Assembly: GCA_009885955.1 (NCBI GenBank)
Contig: VFJS01000049.1
Span: 44,091-108,090 of the forward strand
Reading direction: 5' to 3'
DNA from: Spirochaetia bacterium
Lineage (GTDB): Bacteria; Spirochaetota; UBA4802; UBA5550
DNA: 64,000 nucleotides
The notes beneath the pieces were generated by a model. That model saw only the letters and a list, made by a program, of their open reading frames with translations, did not search any database and was not told the origin of the DNA. The position numbers and the translations under genes are program-made. Numbering within the stretch: the stretch's first letter is position 1; each line of letters starts with the position of its first letter. Below are positions 20,299 through 30,677 of this stretch, one piece after another.

Positions 20299-21003
20299 AT
20301 GTTTGATATTAAAGAATATTACAGTAACAGTAGAGAGGCTCAACAAAATGTCGGGGAATTCAGCATTCATACTGATTTGTCCAATATCGAAGAGGATATA
20401 TCCAGGGATATGGATTCCCTTCTGGCCGGCAGGTTTGGAAGCCTTTACCTTACCGATAGATACAAAAACAGTGGAATATCGGCGGAAATATTATATCCAA
20501 AACTAACTTACCCTGGAAACAGGTCTCTGATAATAACCCCGGATAAAATAAGATTCCTTCTCTCTTTTTATCCTGAAAAAAGTGAAATTAAATTAATTGA
20601 GAAAATTGTAATCAGGCCAAGATACATTGAAATAGAAAATGTTGAGTTAGTTTCACTCTATATTGCCAGGAACAGGCTTCTTGTTCTCTATCTTACCCAT
20701 CCTTTTTTTTACAGGCTGGATGACGGCGCGAAAAATAAAAAATTCCTCTCTGCTGATATACAGAACTTTATCCGTACAAAACTTCTCGGGAATAAGTTCG
20801 ATGCAAAAGAATCTTACAAAATAAAGGCGCATCCCCTCTGGTATATAATATCAACCATCAGCCAATCAGCAGGAGATACGGCAAATAAAGCCGGGGAAAA
20901 TAACGGCATGGAAAAATTCTTTGTAAAGAGAAGCGCTGTAGACAATATCACCTATGAATCGCTGAATGACATATCGCTGTTTTATTCGCGTCATGGATAT
21001 TAA
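20299..21003 (+). CDS. Hypothetical protein
   Basis: 234 aa; coding-like, 1-nt overlap with the following PHP phosphatase gene. Confidence 0.7.
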   Translation: MFDIKEYYSNSREAQQNVGEFSIHTDLSNIEEDISRDMDSLLAGRFGSLYLTDRYKNSGISAEILYPKLTYPGNRSLIITPDKIRFLLSFYPEKSEIKLIEKIVIRPRYIEIENVELVSLYIARNRLLVLYLTHPFFYRLDDGAKNKKFLSADIQNFIRTKLLGNKFDAKESYKIKAHPLWYIISTISQSAGDTANKAGENNGMEKFFVKRSAVDNITYESLNDISLFYSRHGY

Positions 21004-21806
21004 TGGGGCTCATCAACTACCACACACATACACCCCTCTGCTCCCATGCAACAGGAACCACTGAAGAATATGTGAAGTCTGCCATTGAAAAAAACCTGAG
21101 TGAACTCGGCTTTTCCGACCATGCCCCTCTCCCTGAAGAGATGAGAAAAGGGATTACCATGGCCCCTGAGGAACTGGAGCAATATATGGCCTGCATTCTG
21201 GAATACAGGGAAAAGTACCATGACCGTATTTCCATTAAACTCGGATTTGAAGTTGACTACCCTCTTCAACATACTTTTGACATGAAGTATTACAATGACC
21301 CCAGGATCGATTACCTCATGGGATCCTGCCACTTTATTGAGAGCTGGCCCTTTGACCAGGATCCATACAGGGATGAGTACAGGAACAGGGACATAGACGC
21401 TGCCTATGCCGCATACTACACCATAGTGGAATCCATGGCCAAAACCGGGCTCTTTGACATCATTGGGCATTTCGATCTGATAAAAAAATTCGGATTCAGG
21501 CCGGTAAAAAATTTCTCCGGCCAAGTGGAAATAATTGCCGGCATATTGTCAGTGAAGGGAACAGCAGTGGAGATCAACACTTCCGGCCTCCTCAAACCGG
21601 TTGGTGAAATGTACCCTTCCGATGAGATCATTAAAATCCTTTTTGAAAAAAATGTTCCTGTCACAACGGGATCGGACTGCCACTCTCCTGACCTCATAGA
21701 CTACATGCTCAGGGAGGCCGTGGTTAAACTTAAAAAAGCAGGTTACAGAAAAATTTCCGGCTTTGAAAAAAGGAAGAGATATGACATCGACATCGATGAA
21801 ATCTGA
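21003..21806 (+). CDS. PHP-domain histidinol-phosphatase
   Basis: 267 aa; NYHTHTPLCSHATGTTEEYVKSAIEKNLSELGFSDHAPLP ... FDIIGHFDLIKKFG ... TGSDCHSPD. Confidence 0.88.
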   Translation: MGLINYHTHTPLCSHATGTTEEYVKSAIEKNLSELGFSDHAPLPEEMRKGITMAPEELEQYMACILEYREKYHDRISIKLGFEVDYPLQHTFDMKYYNDPRIDYLMGSCHFIESWPFDQDPYRDEYRNRDIDAAYAAYYTIVESMAKTGLFDIIGHFDLIKKFGFRPVKNFSGQVEIIAGILSVKGTAVEINTSGLLKPVGEMYPSDEIIKILFEKNVPVTTGSDCHSPDLIDYMLREAVVKLKKAGYRKISGFEKRKRYDIDIDEI

Positions 21807-22515
21807 TTGCGGTATTTTCGAAACGGTCCATGATATCCCAGGCCTGTCAATCGGAATCATCGGCAAGATGTGCAACCGTATTGATTATGGCAGGGATCGC
21901 GAACCTGTCAGGAGTGATGAAAGGATTCTTCTTTCCGGTACTACAGGCCTTCAGGGAAAAAATATTATCTTCCTTAACCAGGTGCATGGAGATGATATCC
22001 TGTCAGTTGAAGCCTATCCTGAGAGGGATTTAGTTACAGCCGGTGATGCCGACGGAATAGTGACGAACCTCCCGGGACTCTGCCTGGTCATCAGGACTGC
22101 GGATTGTGTTCCCGTATTTGCCTGCGACCCGGTGAACAGGATTATCGGAGCTGCACACTCAGGCTGGAAAGGTACAAAGCTTGCCATATCAGCAAAACTC
22201 GTACGGGAGATGAAGAAAAAATTCAACAGCAGCCCTGCCGATATCAGAATTTTTATTCTCCCCTCCATAGGCCCTGAATCCTATACCGTGAACGACGATG
22301 TCGCCCGGTTTTTCAGCGGTTACGTGAACATCAGGAAAAACACAATCTATCTCAGCCTTTGGGACCACATTGAAGACTCCCTTACTGCTGAAGGGATATC
22401 CAGGGAGAATATATTCAACCATAGAATATGCAATCATATCCGGAACGGTGATTTTTTTTCGCACAGGAAAGGTGACATCGGAAGAAATCTTAATTTTGGA
22501 TATTTTACAGGATGA
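21781..22515 (+). CDS. pgeF: Peptidoglycan editing factor PgeF / polyphenol oxidase family (laccase domain)
   Basis: INFLNQVHGDDI-like, TRADCVPVFACD-like (IRTADCVPVFACDPVNRIIGAAHSGWKGT), ILPSIGPESYTVND. Start likely the internal MTSTSMK. Confidence 0.85.
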   Translation: MTSTSMKSDCGIFETVHDIPGLSIGIIGKMCNRIDYGRDREPVRSDERILLSGTTGLQGKNIIFLNQVHGDDILSVEAYPERDLVTAGDADGIVTNLPGLCLVIRTADCVPVFACDPVNRIIGAAHSGWKGTKLAISAKLVREMKKKFNSSPADIRIFILPSIGPESYTVNDDVARFFSGYVNIRKNTIYLSLWDHIEDSLTAEGISRENIFNHRICNHIRNGDFFSHRKGDIGRNLNFGYFTG

Positions 22516-22550
22516 AGCCCGAAGCATAATCGGGATCGTGTCTTGGACAC

Positions 22551-22593
22551 CTGACCTCACCCCCGGCCCCTCTCCTGGCAGGAGAGGGGTGGA
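22551..22593. repeat. Palindromic intergenic repeat CTCACCCCCGGCCCCTCTCCTGGCAGGAGAGGGG (class A)
   Basis: CCCCTCTCCTG/CAGGAGAGGGG inverted repeat; related segments at ~1405-1445, 22683-22727 and 55789-55812. Confidence 0.7.
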
Positions 22594-22811
22594 AGATAAT
22601 GGTACATTATTGTTTGTATGACAAAGGATAAATATTAGTACTAAATGAAAATTTAATTTTTGAATCACCTATAATTCATTCTACTCTCCCCTTCTCCAAC
22701 CTGGAGAAGGGGTAGGGGGATGAGGTCGGATCAGTTTAATGAAAAACCCTCACTTGATTCGAGAAAATGCACAGGACACCGTAACGTAATATATATTTTA
22801 GGAGTGTTAAA

Positions 22812-24014
22812 ATGTCTTTTACAAAATCCCAGCTTGAAAAGTATGCCGATGTGATCATTTGGGGGCTAGAAACGGCAAGGACCAAAAAGTTCAGGCCCTA
22901 CGATATCATTAACCTGAGATTCGAAACAGATGCCCTCCCTCTTGCGGAAACTGTTTCAAGAAAACTTATACAGATGAAAATGAATGTCTTTCCGCGGAGC
23001 CTTTTGAATCCGGTCATGGAAAAAAATTTCTATGAGTATTCCGATAAAAAACAGCGGGCCTTCATTGGAAAGTGGGAGGACAACTTCGCCGAAAGCATGA
23101 ACGGGAATATTCTCCTATCCGCCCCGGCTTCTCTCACCCACTTGAAATCAATTGATCCAAAAAGAATCAATGAGACTGCTATTGCAAGAAAAAGGCTTAG
23201 AAAAATAATGGAGAAGCGTGAGGAGCAGGGACTTTTCAGCTGGACATTATGCACCTATCCGACCATGGAACTGGCAAAGCAGGCAGGCCTCACAATAAAA
23301 GACTATACCGGGCAGATTATTAAGGCATGCCTGCTTGACAGCAAAGACCCGATAGCCAAGTGGAAGGAGATTTATGCCGAGAGCGGTGCCATAAAAAAAT
23401 GGCTTGGGAGCATGCCGATAAAAACAATCCACGTTGAATCAAATTCCTGTGACTTGAAAATAGCGCTGGGAGAGAAAAGGAGATTCCTGGGAATTTCCGG
23501 CCACAATATCCCTTCCTTTGAAATTTTCACATCACCGGACTGGAGGGGAACTGAAGGGAGATACTACGCCAACCTCCCATCCTTCAGGACAGGAAACATT
23601 GTTGAAGGAGTTTCCCTTGATTTCAAAAAAGGTGAGATAGTGAAAGCCGGTGCAGAAAAAGGTGAGGCCTTTCTTAAAAAAATGATAGAGATGGACAGGG
23701 GTTCTAAACGGATAGGTGAATTCTCAATGACAGACAGGCGTTTTTCAAGGATAAACAGGTTCATGGCCGATACCCTCTTTGACGAAAACTTCGGAGGTAA
23801 ATTCGGAAACTGCCACCTTGCCATAGGGGCATCCTATTCAGACACCTACAGCGGAAAAATATCGGAACTTACTCAGGCTAAAAAAACGGCACTGGGATTC
23901 AATGATTCAGCCCTGCACTGGGACCTGGTAAACACGGAGGACAAGAGTGTATCTGCCGTTCTTGCAGGCGGAAAAAAAATAACCGTGTATGAACACGGCA
24001 TGTTCAAATACTGA
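22812..24014 (+). CDS. M29-family (thermophilic metalloprotease) aminopeptidase
   Basis: 400 aa; EGRYYANLPSFRTGNIVEG, GNCHLAIGASYSDTYSG, FNDSALHWDLVN, typical M29 features. Confidence 0.8.
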   Translation: MSFTKSQLEKYADVIIWGLETARTKKFRPYDIINLRFETDALPLAETVSRKLIQMKMNVFPRSLLNPVMEKNFYEYSDKKQRAFIGKWEDNFAESMNGNILLSAPASLTHLKSIDPKRINETAIARKRLRKIMEKREEQGLFSWTLCTYPTMELAKQAGLTIKDYTGQIIKACLLDSKDPIAKWKEIYAESGAIKKWLGSMPIKTIHVESNSCDLKIALGEKRRFLGISGHNIPSFEIFTSPDWRGTEGRYYANLPSFRTGNIVEGVSLDFKKGEIVKAGAEKGEAFLKKMIEMDRGSKRIGEFSMTDRRFSRINRFMADTLFDENFGGKFGNCHLAIGASYSDTYSGKISELTQAKKTALGFNDSALHWDLVNTEDKSVSAVLAGGKKITVYEHGMFKY

Positions 24015-24031
24015 AAATACCGGCTGCTTTG

Positions 24032-25270
24032 TTACTTATAGCTGAGCAGCCTCTGCTCTCCAGTCAGTTTTCTTTTTGCGGTGAGGTCCTGTGATACTTC
24101 CAGGGTACCCAGGTATTCATTGTTCACGCCTCTCAGCGCAAAGTATTCAATATGTATAAAACGGCCACCCAGGTTAATCCAGAATGCGGCGCTCTCCTGT
24201 TTGCCCGATTTGAAATCGTCCAATATCTTTTCTACGACATGGACGCTTGCCGGGGGATGGCAGAGCTGTATTTTCCTTCCGACGATGGCCCTGCTCCTGT
24301 CAAAGATACGGTCCCTGCTTTCTGAAAAGTATCTCACGGTGTCGGTGCTGTCAACGAATGTCATGTCCACCGGCAGGATATTCAGGACTTTTATGAGTTC
24401 ATCAACCGACATGCTGCCGCTCGGGAGCCTGATCCTCCCTTCATCCTTTTTATCCGCCCCGTCCTCATGTTTCATATCTGCCGGGATCCATTCAATCCTT
24501 GCGTCGTAGAGACAAAATCCTATATCACTGCTCTGCCTGTATATCTCATGCCAGTCCGCCGCATCGAGGGTGTCGAGGCTCATGGGTAACAGTACACTCT
24601 CCTCCTTGTCAATCATTTCAAGTACGGAGTCTACCGCCTTCTGCACAATTGGAACTGATGTAACCAGATCGTCCCTGCCCCATTTCCTGTCTGCGGCCAG
24701 TTCCGCCCGGGCTTCTTTCAGGAATTTTCTCGCCTCATCATCCTTGGCCCACATAACCTTTGACGGACCGGTTATCCCTTTCTTCTCAAGATAAGGGAAC
24801 AGGAGATTCTCCTTCCTCCTGTAGTGTTTGTCGATGTCGCTCAGGGAATTCAGGCGGAGCTTGAGTTCATTTAATATATCATTGATAATAAAATCACTCC
24901 CGGTCTCCAGTATATTGCTTAAAATCCTCTGTATGGATGCCGCTTCCCATGTAACAGCAATGTTCTCCTGCAAAAATGTATGGACAGGATGCCCCGGTTC
25001 AGCCTCTATTTTCGGTTTTTCAATATTTCCTTTTAAAACCGCGGAGTGAATATCACAGAGCTTCAGTATCTCATCCTGTGAGATTCCTTCATTCATAAGC
25101 TCCTGCTCGGCCTTCACCACGTCGGCGTAGGGAACCTTCCCCAGAAGCTGTTCCAGTTCCTTCCTCACCTTTTCCTGGGTCCCGTTGACATGAAGGCTCC
25201 TTATAAGGTTTTTCAGTATATCCTTTCTTTTGTCTGAATCCATCATCAACTCACTCATATCAGCCTCCAT
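24032..25270 (-). CDS. DUF438 / hemerythrin HHE / PAS domain protein
   Basis: 412 aa; LIRSLHVNGTQEKVRKELEQLLGKVPYADVVKAEQELMNEGIS (DUF438), HYRRKENLLFPYLEKKGITGPSKVMWAKDDEAR, PAS-like FVDSTDTVRYFSESRDRIFDRSRAIVGRKIQLCHPPASVHVVEKIL. Confidence 0.88.
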   Translation of the reverse strand: MEADMSELMMDSDKRKDILKNLIRSLHVNGTQEKVRKELEQLLGKVPYADVVKAEQELMNEGISQDEILKLCDIHSAVLKGNIEKPKIEAEPGHPVHTFLQENIAVTWEAASIQRILSNILETGSDFIINDILNELKLRLNSLSDIDKHYRRKENLLFPYLEKKGITGPSKVMWAKDDEARKFLKEARAELAADRKWGRDDLVTSVPIVQKAVDSVLEMIDKEESVLLPMSLDTLDAADWHEIYRQSSDIGFCLYDARIEWIPADMKHEDGADKKDEGRIRLPSGSMSVDELIKVLNILPVDMTFVDSTDTVRYFSESRDRIFDRSRAIVGRKIQLCHPPASVHVVEKILDDFKSGKQESAAFWINLGGRFIHIEYFALRGVNNEYLGTLEVSQDLTAKRKLTGEQRLLSYK

Positions 25271-25312
25271 AAAATATAAAATTTGGATTATCCATCTATG
25301 ATAAATATTTAT

Positions 25313-27361
25313 TCACGGATTTTTTTCCAGCAGCTTTCTCACCTCGTCCGGTTCTGTGACAGGCATGCTGCATGCCTGATCCCGGCAGATATATACAGCA
25401 GTCCTCCCGCCCTGTTTGACCCTTCCCCTGAGGAGGGGGACCGGGTTGTCAGATCCGGCATCATCAGGGGAATAGGCAATTACCATTCCAGGCCTGAACA
25501 CACTGTTTAATACATTCAACATCTCTCCGGTTGCCGGGGAATCGCTGTCACCTACAACTGCCGCGCCGGTAATCCCGCCGGCTGACAGGCAGAGGGCATT
25601 CAGGGCCTCTCCTGACATCATCGGATACCGAAACATGACCGGCATAAGTTTATTTAAAACAGCGCCCGCAGCTTCTGCAAATCTGCTGTCGCCGCTGTAA
25701 CACCATAGCCTCAGGAGCTGTCTGGCCATCATAGAATTCCCGGAGGGTACTGCATTGTCCTGAATATTTTTAGGCCTCATAAAAAGTTCCTCATGGCCGC
25801 TACCGGTGTCAAAGAAAAGTCCGTCACCGGAACTAAAATTTTCGATGACATATCCGGCATATCTGAAAGCATGGTCGACCCACTTCCCGTCAAAAGTCGC
25901 CTGGTAAAGCTCAATGAAGGCATCAATCACGCTTCCGTAATCATCAAGGAAGCCGTTAATTTTTGCTGTCCCGTCCTTGTATATATGGAATATGCCAGCC
26001 TGCCCGGAGCCGAGTTTATCAATAATAAAATTTCCCGATTTTACAGCAGCCGCCAGGTAATCCTTTCTCCCGAGTATCCTGGATGCTTCGGCAAGGCTTG
26101 CCGTCATCATCCCGCTCCATGAGGTAATTATTTTATCGTCCAGGCCCGGCCTGGTACGTTTTCCCCTCTGGTCATAGAGGATCTTTTTTATCATCCTGAT
26201 CCTCTCCCTCAAGTCCTTCTCAGTGAGATTGAACTTTTCAGCAGCCGATTTTTCATCATGGGGAATATTGAGGATATTACCCCCCTCAAAGTTGGGTTCA
26301 TCTCCTATGCCCCAGTAGAACGAGGCCAGGCTGAAATCATCTCCCAGTATCCCCCTGAGTTCCTCCCTGTCCCAGACGAAGAACCTACCCTCTTCACCAT
26401 CGGTATCTGCATCGGTGGAAGAATAAAATCCGCCATCAGGCGAGGCCATCTCTCTTACTACATACTCATAAATTTCAACCGCAACATCTTTGAACACTTC
26501 ATTCCCGGTCATCTGCCAGGCATGGAGGTAGAGGCGGCTGAGCTGGGCATTATCATAAAGCATTTTTTCGAAATGAGGGACAAGCCACTTTTCATCAACG
26601 CTGTATCTGTGGAAGCCTCCGCCCACCTGATCATAGATCCCGCCACTGCTCATCTTCACCAGCGTACCGATTGCCGCATCAAGGGGTTCTCTTTTCCCTG
26701 AAATAATAGAATATCTTAACATGAATTCATATATGCCCGGACTTGGAAACTTCGGCGCCCCTTTCATCCCGCCATAGACACTGTCCATGTTCCTGTTGAG
26801 TATATCCCAGGCTGTATGTAAGATGTTCATTCCGTCCTGTTCAGAATCCTTAAGGGTACCGAAAATATCGGCCTTGAGGGTATGCCCGATGTTTTCAGCA
26901 GCAGCATCAACGTCCTTCCTCCTGTTCCTGTAGGCGCTGCTGACAGAATCCAGCACTTGAGCAAATGAAGGGAGGCCATGGAGAGGCCGCGGCGGGAAAT
27001 AGGTTCCGCCGAAAAAAGGACGTCCGTCGGGCAGGAGAAAAACCGTCATGGGCCACCCGCCCCGCCCGGTAATTGCCTGAACAGCCTGCATGTAGATACT
27101 GTCAAGGTCAGGGCGTTCCTCCCTGTCCACTTTTATGTTTATAAAATGCCTGTTCATAATATCTGCAGTATCATGATCTTCAAAGCTCTCCTTCTCCATG
27201 ACATGGCACCAGTGACAGGCACTATAACCAATACTCAACAGTATGGGCCTGTCAGATTCCCTGGCCGCCAGTAAAGCCTCACTCCCCCATGGGTACCAGT
27301 GAACCGGATTCCCGGCATGCTGAAGAAGGTAAGGACTCGATTCATTTTTCAGCCTATTCAT
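25313..27361 (-). CDS. Thioredoxin-domain protein (DUF255 / YyaL family)
   Basis: 682 aa; [26 protein letters not shown]...[27 protein letters not shown]. Confidence 0.93.
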   Translation of the reverse strand: MNRLKNESSPYLLQHAGNPVHWYPWGSEALLAARESDRPILLSIGYSACHWCHVMEKESFEDHDTADIMNRHFINIKVDREERPDLDSIYMQAVQAITGRGGWPMTVFLLPDGRPFFGGTYFPPRPLHGLPSFAQVLDSVSSAYRNRRKDVDAAAENIGHTLKADIFGTLKDSEQDGMNILHTAWDILNRNMDSVYGGMKGAPKFPSPGIYEFMLRYSIISGKREPLDAAIGTLVKMSSGGIYDQVGGGFHRYSVDEKWLVPHFEKMLYDNAQLSRLYLHAWQMTGNEVFKDVAVEIYEYVVREMASPDGGFYSSTDADTDGEEGRFFVWDREELRGILGDDFSLASFYWGIGDEPNFEGGNILNIPHDEKSAAEKFNLTEKDLRERIRMIKKILYDQRGKRTRPGLDDKIITSWSGMMTASLAEASRILGRKDYLAAAVKSGNFIIDKLGSGQAGIFHIYKDGTAKINGFLDDYGSVIDAFIELYQATFDGKWVDHAFRYAGYVIENFSSGDGLFFDTGSGHEELFMRPKNIQDNAVPSGNSMMARQLLRLWCYSGDSRFAEAAGAVLNKLMPVMFRYPMMSGEALNALCLSAGGITGAAVVGDSDSPATGEMLNVLNSVFRPGMVIAYSPDDAGSDNPVPLLRGRVKQGGRTAVYICRDQACSMPVTEPDEVRKLLEKNP

Positions 27362-28322
27362 TGTCCCTCTTTTTCTGCGCGTCTTCCATCATCTTTTTCA
27401 GCTTCCTGCTGCCCGAACCTATCATCACCGTGCTGGTGCGCCAGTTCCTGCAGTCCCGGTAATATTCCGTGGATATGCCCAGGGCTTCGTACGATGGAAT
27501 GAACATGCCGGCACCCCCGATTTGGATCCTTTCGGCATCTCCGGTATAAATGCAGTAGGCCATGACATTCTTCATAAGCCGCTTAATGAGGGCGTTGCTC
27601 TTTTTTACTTTCCTGCATTCATTGAAAAAATTATAAAGCTTCCCTGAATTAAATTTTACAATGCATGCATTGCCCTTCATGAAATATATTTCGCGCTTTT
27701 CCGGATTTAATTCATAGCGGTCAAAATCCCTGATGAGCTTCAAATCGCCATTTTTTATATAGCCGCCGCCTACATATATAACCAGAGAAAGCTTCACCTG
27801 GTTGATATAATATTTTTCCAGAAAACCGGCATGCTCCTTTTCCAGATCCGCCTTGATTCCATCATTGATACCGGGACACTCCCTGTTCTTTCCCCTGATC
27901 ACATCATCCAGATTTTCTGACATTATCGGGCCGGATTTTCTGAATCCGAAATCAACATCACTGAGCGGATCCAAAAGGTCATCTCCCGACATTAAGACCC
28001 GGTACCAGTATTTCATTCCAGGCGCGGCGCTTTTATCCGTGAAAGCATTTTCTCCGGCAGTTCCAACTTCATCAAAAGGGCCATTCTGAAAAATAGATCG
28101 ATAAATAATAAAAGTATTTTCTCCGGGCGGTGAATTCCATTTCAGAGCAATACTATCGGCTGAAGATCCCCTGGATAGAGTAAATCCACTTATTGCCTTA
28201 TCAGGTATTTTCTCCGGAACATTTGATAAATTTTTTTTCTCGCGGCCGGCATTCTCTTCCGGGATCAAAGGTAACGGCATAATGATGCATGACAGTAAAA
28301 ATAATAATATCAAGAATCTCAT
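27354..28322 (-). CDS. Hypothetical secreted protein with fibronectin III-like domain
   Basis: 322 aa; N-terminal signal [21 protein letters not shown]3-like [52 protein letters not shown]. Confidence 0.7.
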   Translation of the reverse strand: MRFLILLFLLSCIIMPLPLIPEENAGREKKNLSNVPEKIPDKAISGFTLSRGSSADSIALKWNSPPGENTFIIYRSIFQNGPFDEVGTAGENAFTDKSAAPGMKYWYRVLMSGDDLLDPLSDVDFGFRKSGPIMSENLDDVIRGKNRECPGINDGIKADLEKEHAGFLEKYYINQVKLSLVIYVGGGYIKNGDLKLIRDFDRYELNPEKREIYFMKGNACIVKFNSGKLYNFFNECRKVKKSNALIKRLMKNVMAYCIYTGDAERIQIGGAGMFIPSYEALGISTEYYRDCRNWRTSTVMIGSGSRKLKKMMEDAQKKRDNE

Positions 28323-28546
28323 GAACTTACGCCTGCCGGTTGTTAATGTACCTGGATTTGATACTATTCATTATACCTGTTCTTCATAAAATCCGGTTAG
28401 TATCGGTATCTAATGCAAACTAATAATATTTCTGATTTGCAAATAACAGGTTGTCAATAATAAAATCAGTAAATATACCGATTATATCTTTATGAAATTT
28501 TATTTTTTTATTGTACAATTTTACCTACATAAAATTATCTGTATTT

Positions 28547-29845
28547 ATGATACGCTATTTAATCAGAAATATCAAATTTTTCATCAAAGACCTTACTAAA
28601 AACATTGCCAGGGCCCTGATATCAAGCTTTGGAATTCTTTTTCTCATGGCATTTCTTGTTCTCTACCTATCCATGAGGCAGTCGGTGAAGCAGTTTATCA
28701 GCGAAAAACTCTTCGGCTCCCTGTCAATTAATGAAATCACCATATCACCCAGGACCGGCTCGGGAAGGGATGTCATCTCCACTGCGGCATCTGCTGAAAA
28801 TACAATCAGGCCATGGGCCGTTCAAAAAATCAGGGCCATGAAGGAGCTGACTTCGGTTTACACCCTCACAAAACTCAACTATGAATCTAAGTTGAATGTG
28901 GACATGCTCGGAAAGATAAAAACACCCCATGCGCCGGTGTTCGGAATGGATACAGGATTCTTCAGCGGTAAAATACCGCGCTGGGAACAGTTCAGGAACA
29001 GGAAAGTTCTGCCGGTCATTGCGCCTAAAATTTCTCTCAAACTTCTGAATAACTATGCCGCGGTGAGGGGGCTCCCGCAATTCACGGAGAACATGCTCAC
29101 CGGTTATCCGGGAGAAATTCAGATCAGGACAACCGGTTACGGTACGGCAAAAAGTGATGAAAAAAAGTATATCATCCAGGCGGAGCTTCATTCCTTCACC
29201 GGGGATGTTGATTTCTACGGCATCCTCCTTCCCAATGAATTCATCTATGATTTTGTAAAAATCCACGGTGGCGACAATAAGGGAGTAGAGGGATTTTCTT
29301 ATATCAAGATCTTTGCAAAAATTAAAGACGCGAAAATACTTCCCGAAATTACTAAAAAAATCAGTGAGATGAACCTGAGCGTTGAATCGCAAAGCGATGT
29401 ATCAAGGAAGATGAACCAGGCCCTTGATGTCATAGACGGGCTTTTCCTCCTCATAGGAATGGTAATTCTGATCCTCACTATCCTTGCCATTTTTAATTCA
29501 TACCTTATCATAGTGCAAAACAGGAGCTACGGATTCTCGCTCAAAAGGGTCATCGGGGTTTCCAAATTCCGCATCGTTTTTAATTTCATCATAGAAGCGG
29601 GCCTCATAGGGGCCCTTTACGGAGTAATCGGTTTTTACGCCGGAGTATATCTTACCAAATACCTGTCGATCAATATTTCCACATGGATTCCGGTTTTACA
29701 GGGTCTGATAATTGAACCTGCAGGCAATGATATGCTCTTCAAGGCAGTCATGATATCCATCATCATATCATCGTCAGCCGCTTTTATCCCGGCGGTCTTC
29801 GCATCAAACATGAATCTGTTCAAGGCGGTGAAAAAAGTTGGATAG
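28547..29845 (+). CDS. ABC transporter permease, FtsX/MacB-like
   Basis: Membrane segments at N- and C-terminus (FtsX-like LIGMVILILTILAIFNSYLIIVQNRSYGFSLKRVIGVSKFRIVFNFIIEA) followed by the cognate ATPase. Start at MIRYLIRN preferred. Confidence 0.85.
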   Translation: MIRYLIRNIKFFIKDLTKNIARALISSFGILFLMAFLVLYLSMRQSVKQFISEKLFGSLSINEITISPRTGSGRDVISTAASAENTIRPWAVQKIRAMKELTSVYTLTKLNYESKLNVDMLGKIKTPHAPVFGMDTGFFSGKIPRWEQFRNRKVLPVIAPKISLKLLNNYAAVRGLPQFTENMLTGYPGEIQIRTTGYGTAKSDEKKYIIQAELHSFTGDVDFYGILLPNEFIYDFVKIHGGDNKGVEGFSYIKIFAKIKDAKILPEITKKISEMNLSVESQSDVSRKMNQALDVIDGLFLLIGMVILILTILAIFNSYLIIVQNRSYGFSLKRVIGVSKFRIVFNFIIEAGLIGALYGVIGFYAGVYLTKYLSINISTWIPVLQGLIIEPAGNDMLFKAVMISIIISSSAAFIPAVFASNMNLFKAVKKVG

Positions 29846-29878
29846 CCGTGAAATCATAGGGCTGGAGCATTCAGGATT

Positions 29879-30589
29879 ATGTTAAAAATTGAAAATATCT
29901 GCCTCTCCTTCGGCAAACGTGAAATATTAAAAAATGTTTCGCTCCACGTTAATGAAAAAAAGATAATCATCCTCACAGGAAAATCCGGCGCGGGAAAATC
30001 GACACTTCTCGGGATAATATCGGGGCTGATGAAGCCCGACAGCGGTACAGTATTTTTCAATAACCAGAACATATTCAAATGGAGCGATCTAAAAAGGTCC
30101 AGGTTCAGAAACAGGGGGATGGGATTTGTTTTCCAGTTCTTCAGCCTGTTCCCTGAAATGACTGCCTATGACAACATCCTTTATCCGGCTATATTCAACC
30201 CGTTCACATCAAAGAACATCAAAAAGGAAATTTCGGAACTTGTTGATTTCCTCGGGCTGAGCGGAATCATCCACCAGTATCCATCTACCCTGTCCGGAGG
30301 CGAGAGGCAGCGTGTCGCCATAGCCAGGGCAATAGTCAACAACCCCAAATTCATCCTTGCAGACGAACCTACGGGAAATCTTGACAACGAAACAACACAG
30401 GATATCATCAAACTTTTTATAAGGCTTAAAACTGAGAAAGGGATTTCCACAATAATCGCCACACATGAAAAGAAATTTGTGCGGATAGCCGATGAATCAT
30501 ATAATATCAGCGATGGCAGCCTTACAAGAATAGATGGTAAAAATTACAAAAAAAAATCGGCCACGGAGACACAGAGTCACAGAGTATAG
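29879..30589 (+). CDS. ABC transporter ATP-binding protein (LolD-like)
   Basis: GKSGAGKSTLLGI Walker A, LSGGERQRVAIARA signature, FILADEPTGNLD Walker B. The last residues (KKSATETQSHRV) and the stop are supplied by a palindromic repeat. Confidence 0.92.
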   Translation: MLKIENICLSFGKREILKNVSLHVNEKKIIILTGKSGAGKSTLLGIISGLMKPDSGTVFFNNQNIFKWSDLKRSRFRNRGMGFVFQFFSLFPEMTAYDNILYPAIFNPFTSKNIKKEISELVDFLGLSGIIHQYPSTLSGGERQRVAIARAIVNNPKFILADEPTGNLDNETTQDIIKLFIRLKTEKGISTIIATHEKKFVRIADESYNISDGSLTRIDGKNYKKKSATETQSHRV

Positions 30590-30638
30590 TAATATTGATA
30601 ACCATTATTATTTCTCCGTGTCTCTGAGCCTCTGTGGC
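30560..30638. repeat. Palindromic intergenic element (class B): GCCACGGAGACACAGAGTCACAGAG ... CTCCGTGTCTCTGAGCCTCTGTGGC
   Basis: ~25-bp imperfect inverted arms; second copy at 55663-55893. Confidence 0.8.
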
Positions 30639-30677
30639 AAAATCTTTTAAATTCCTTATAAACGCACTATGGCTCGT

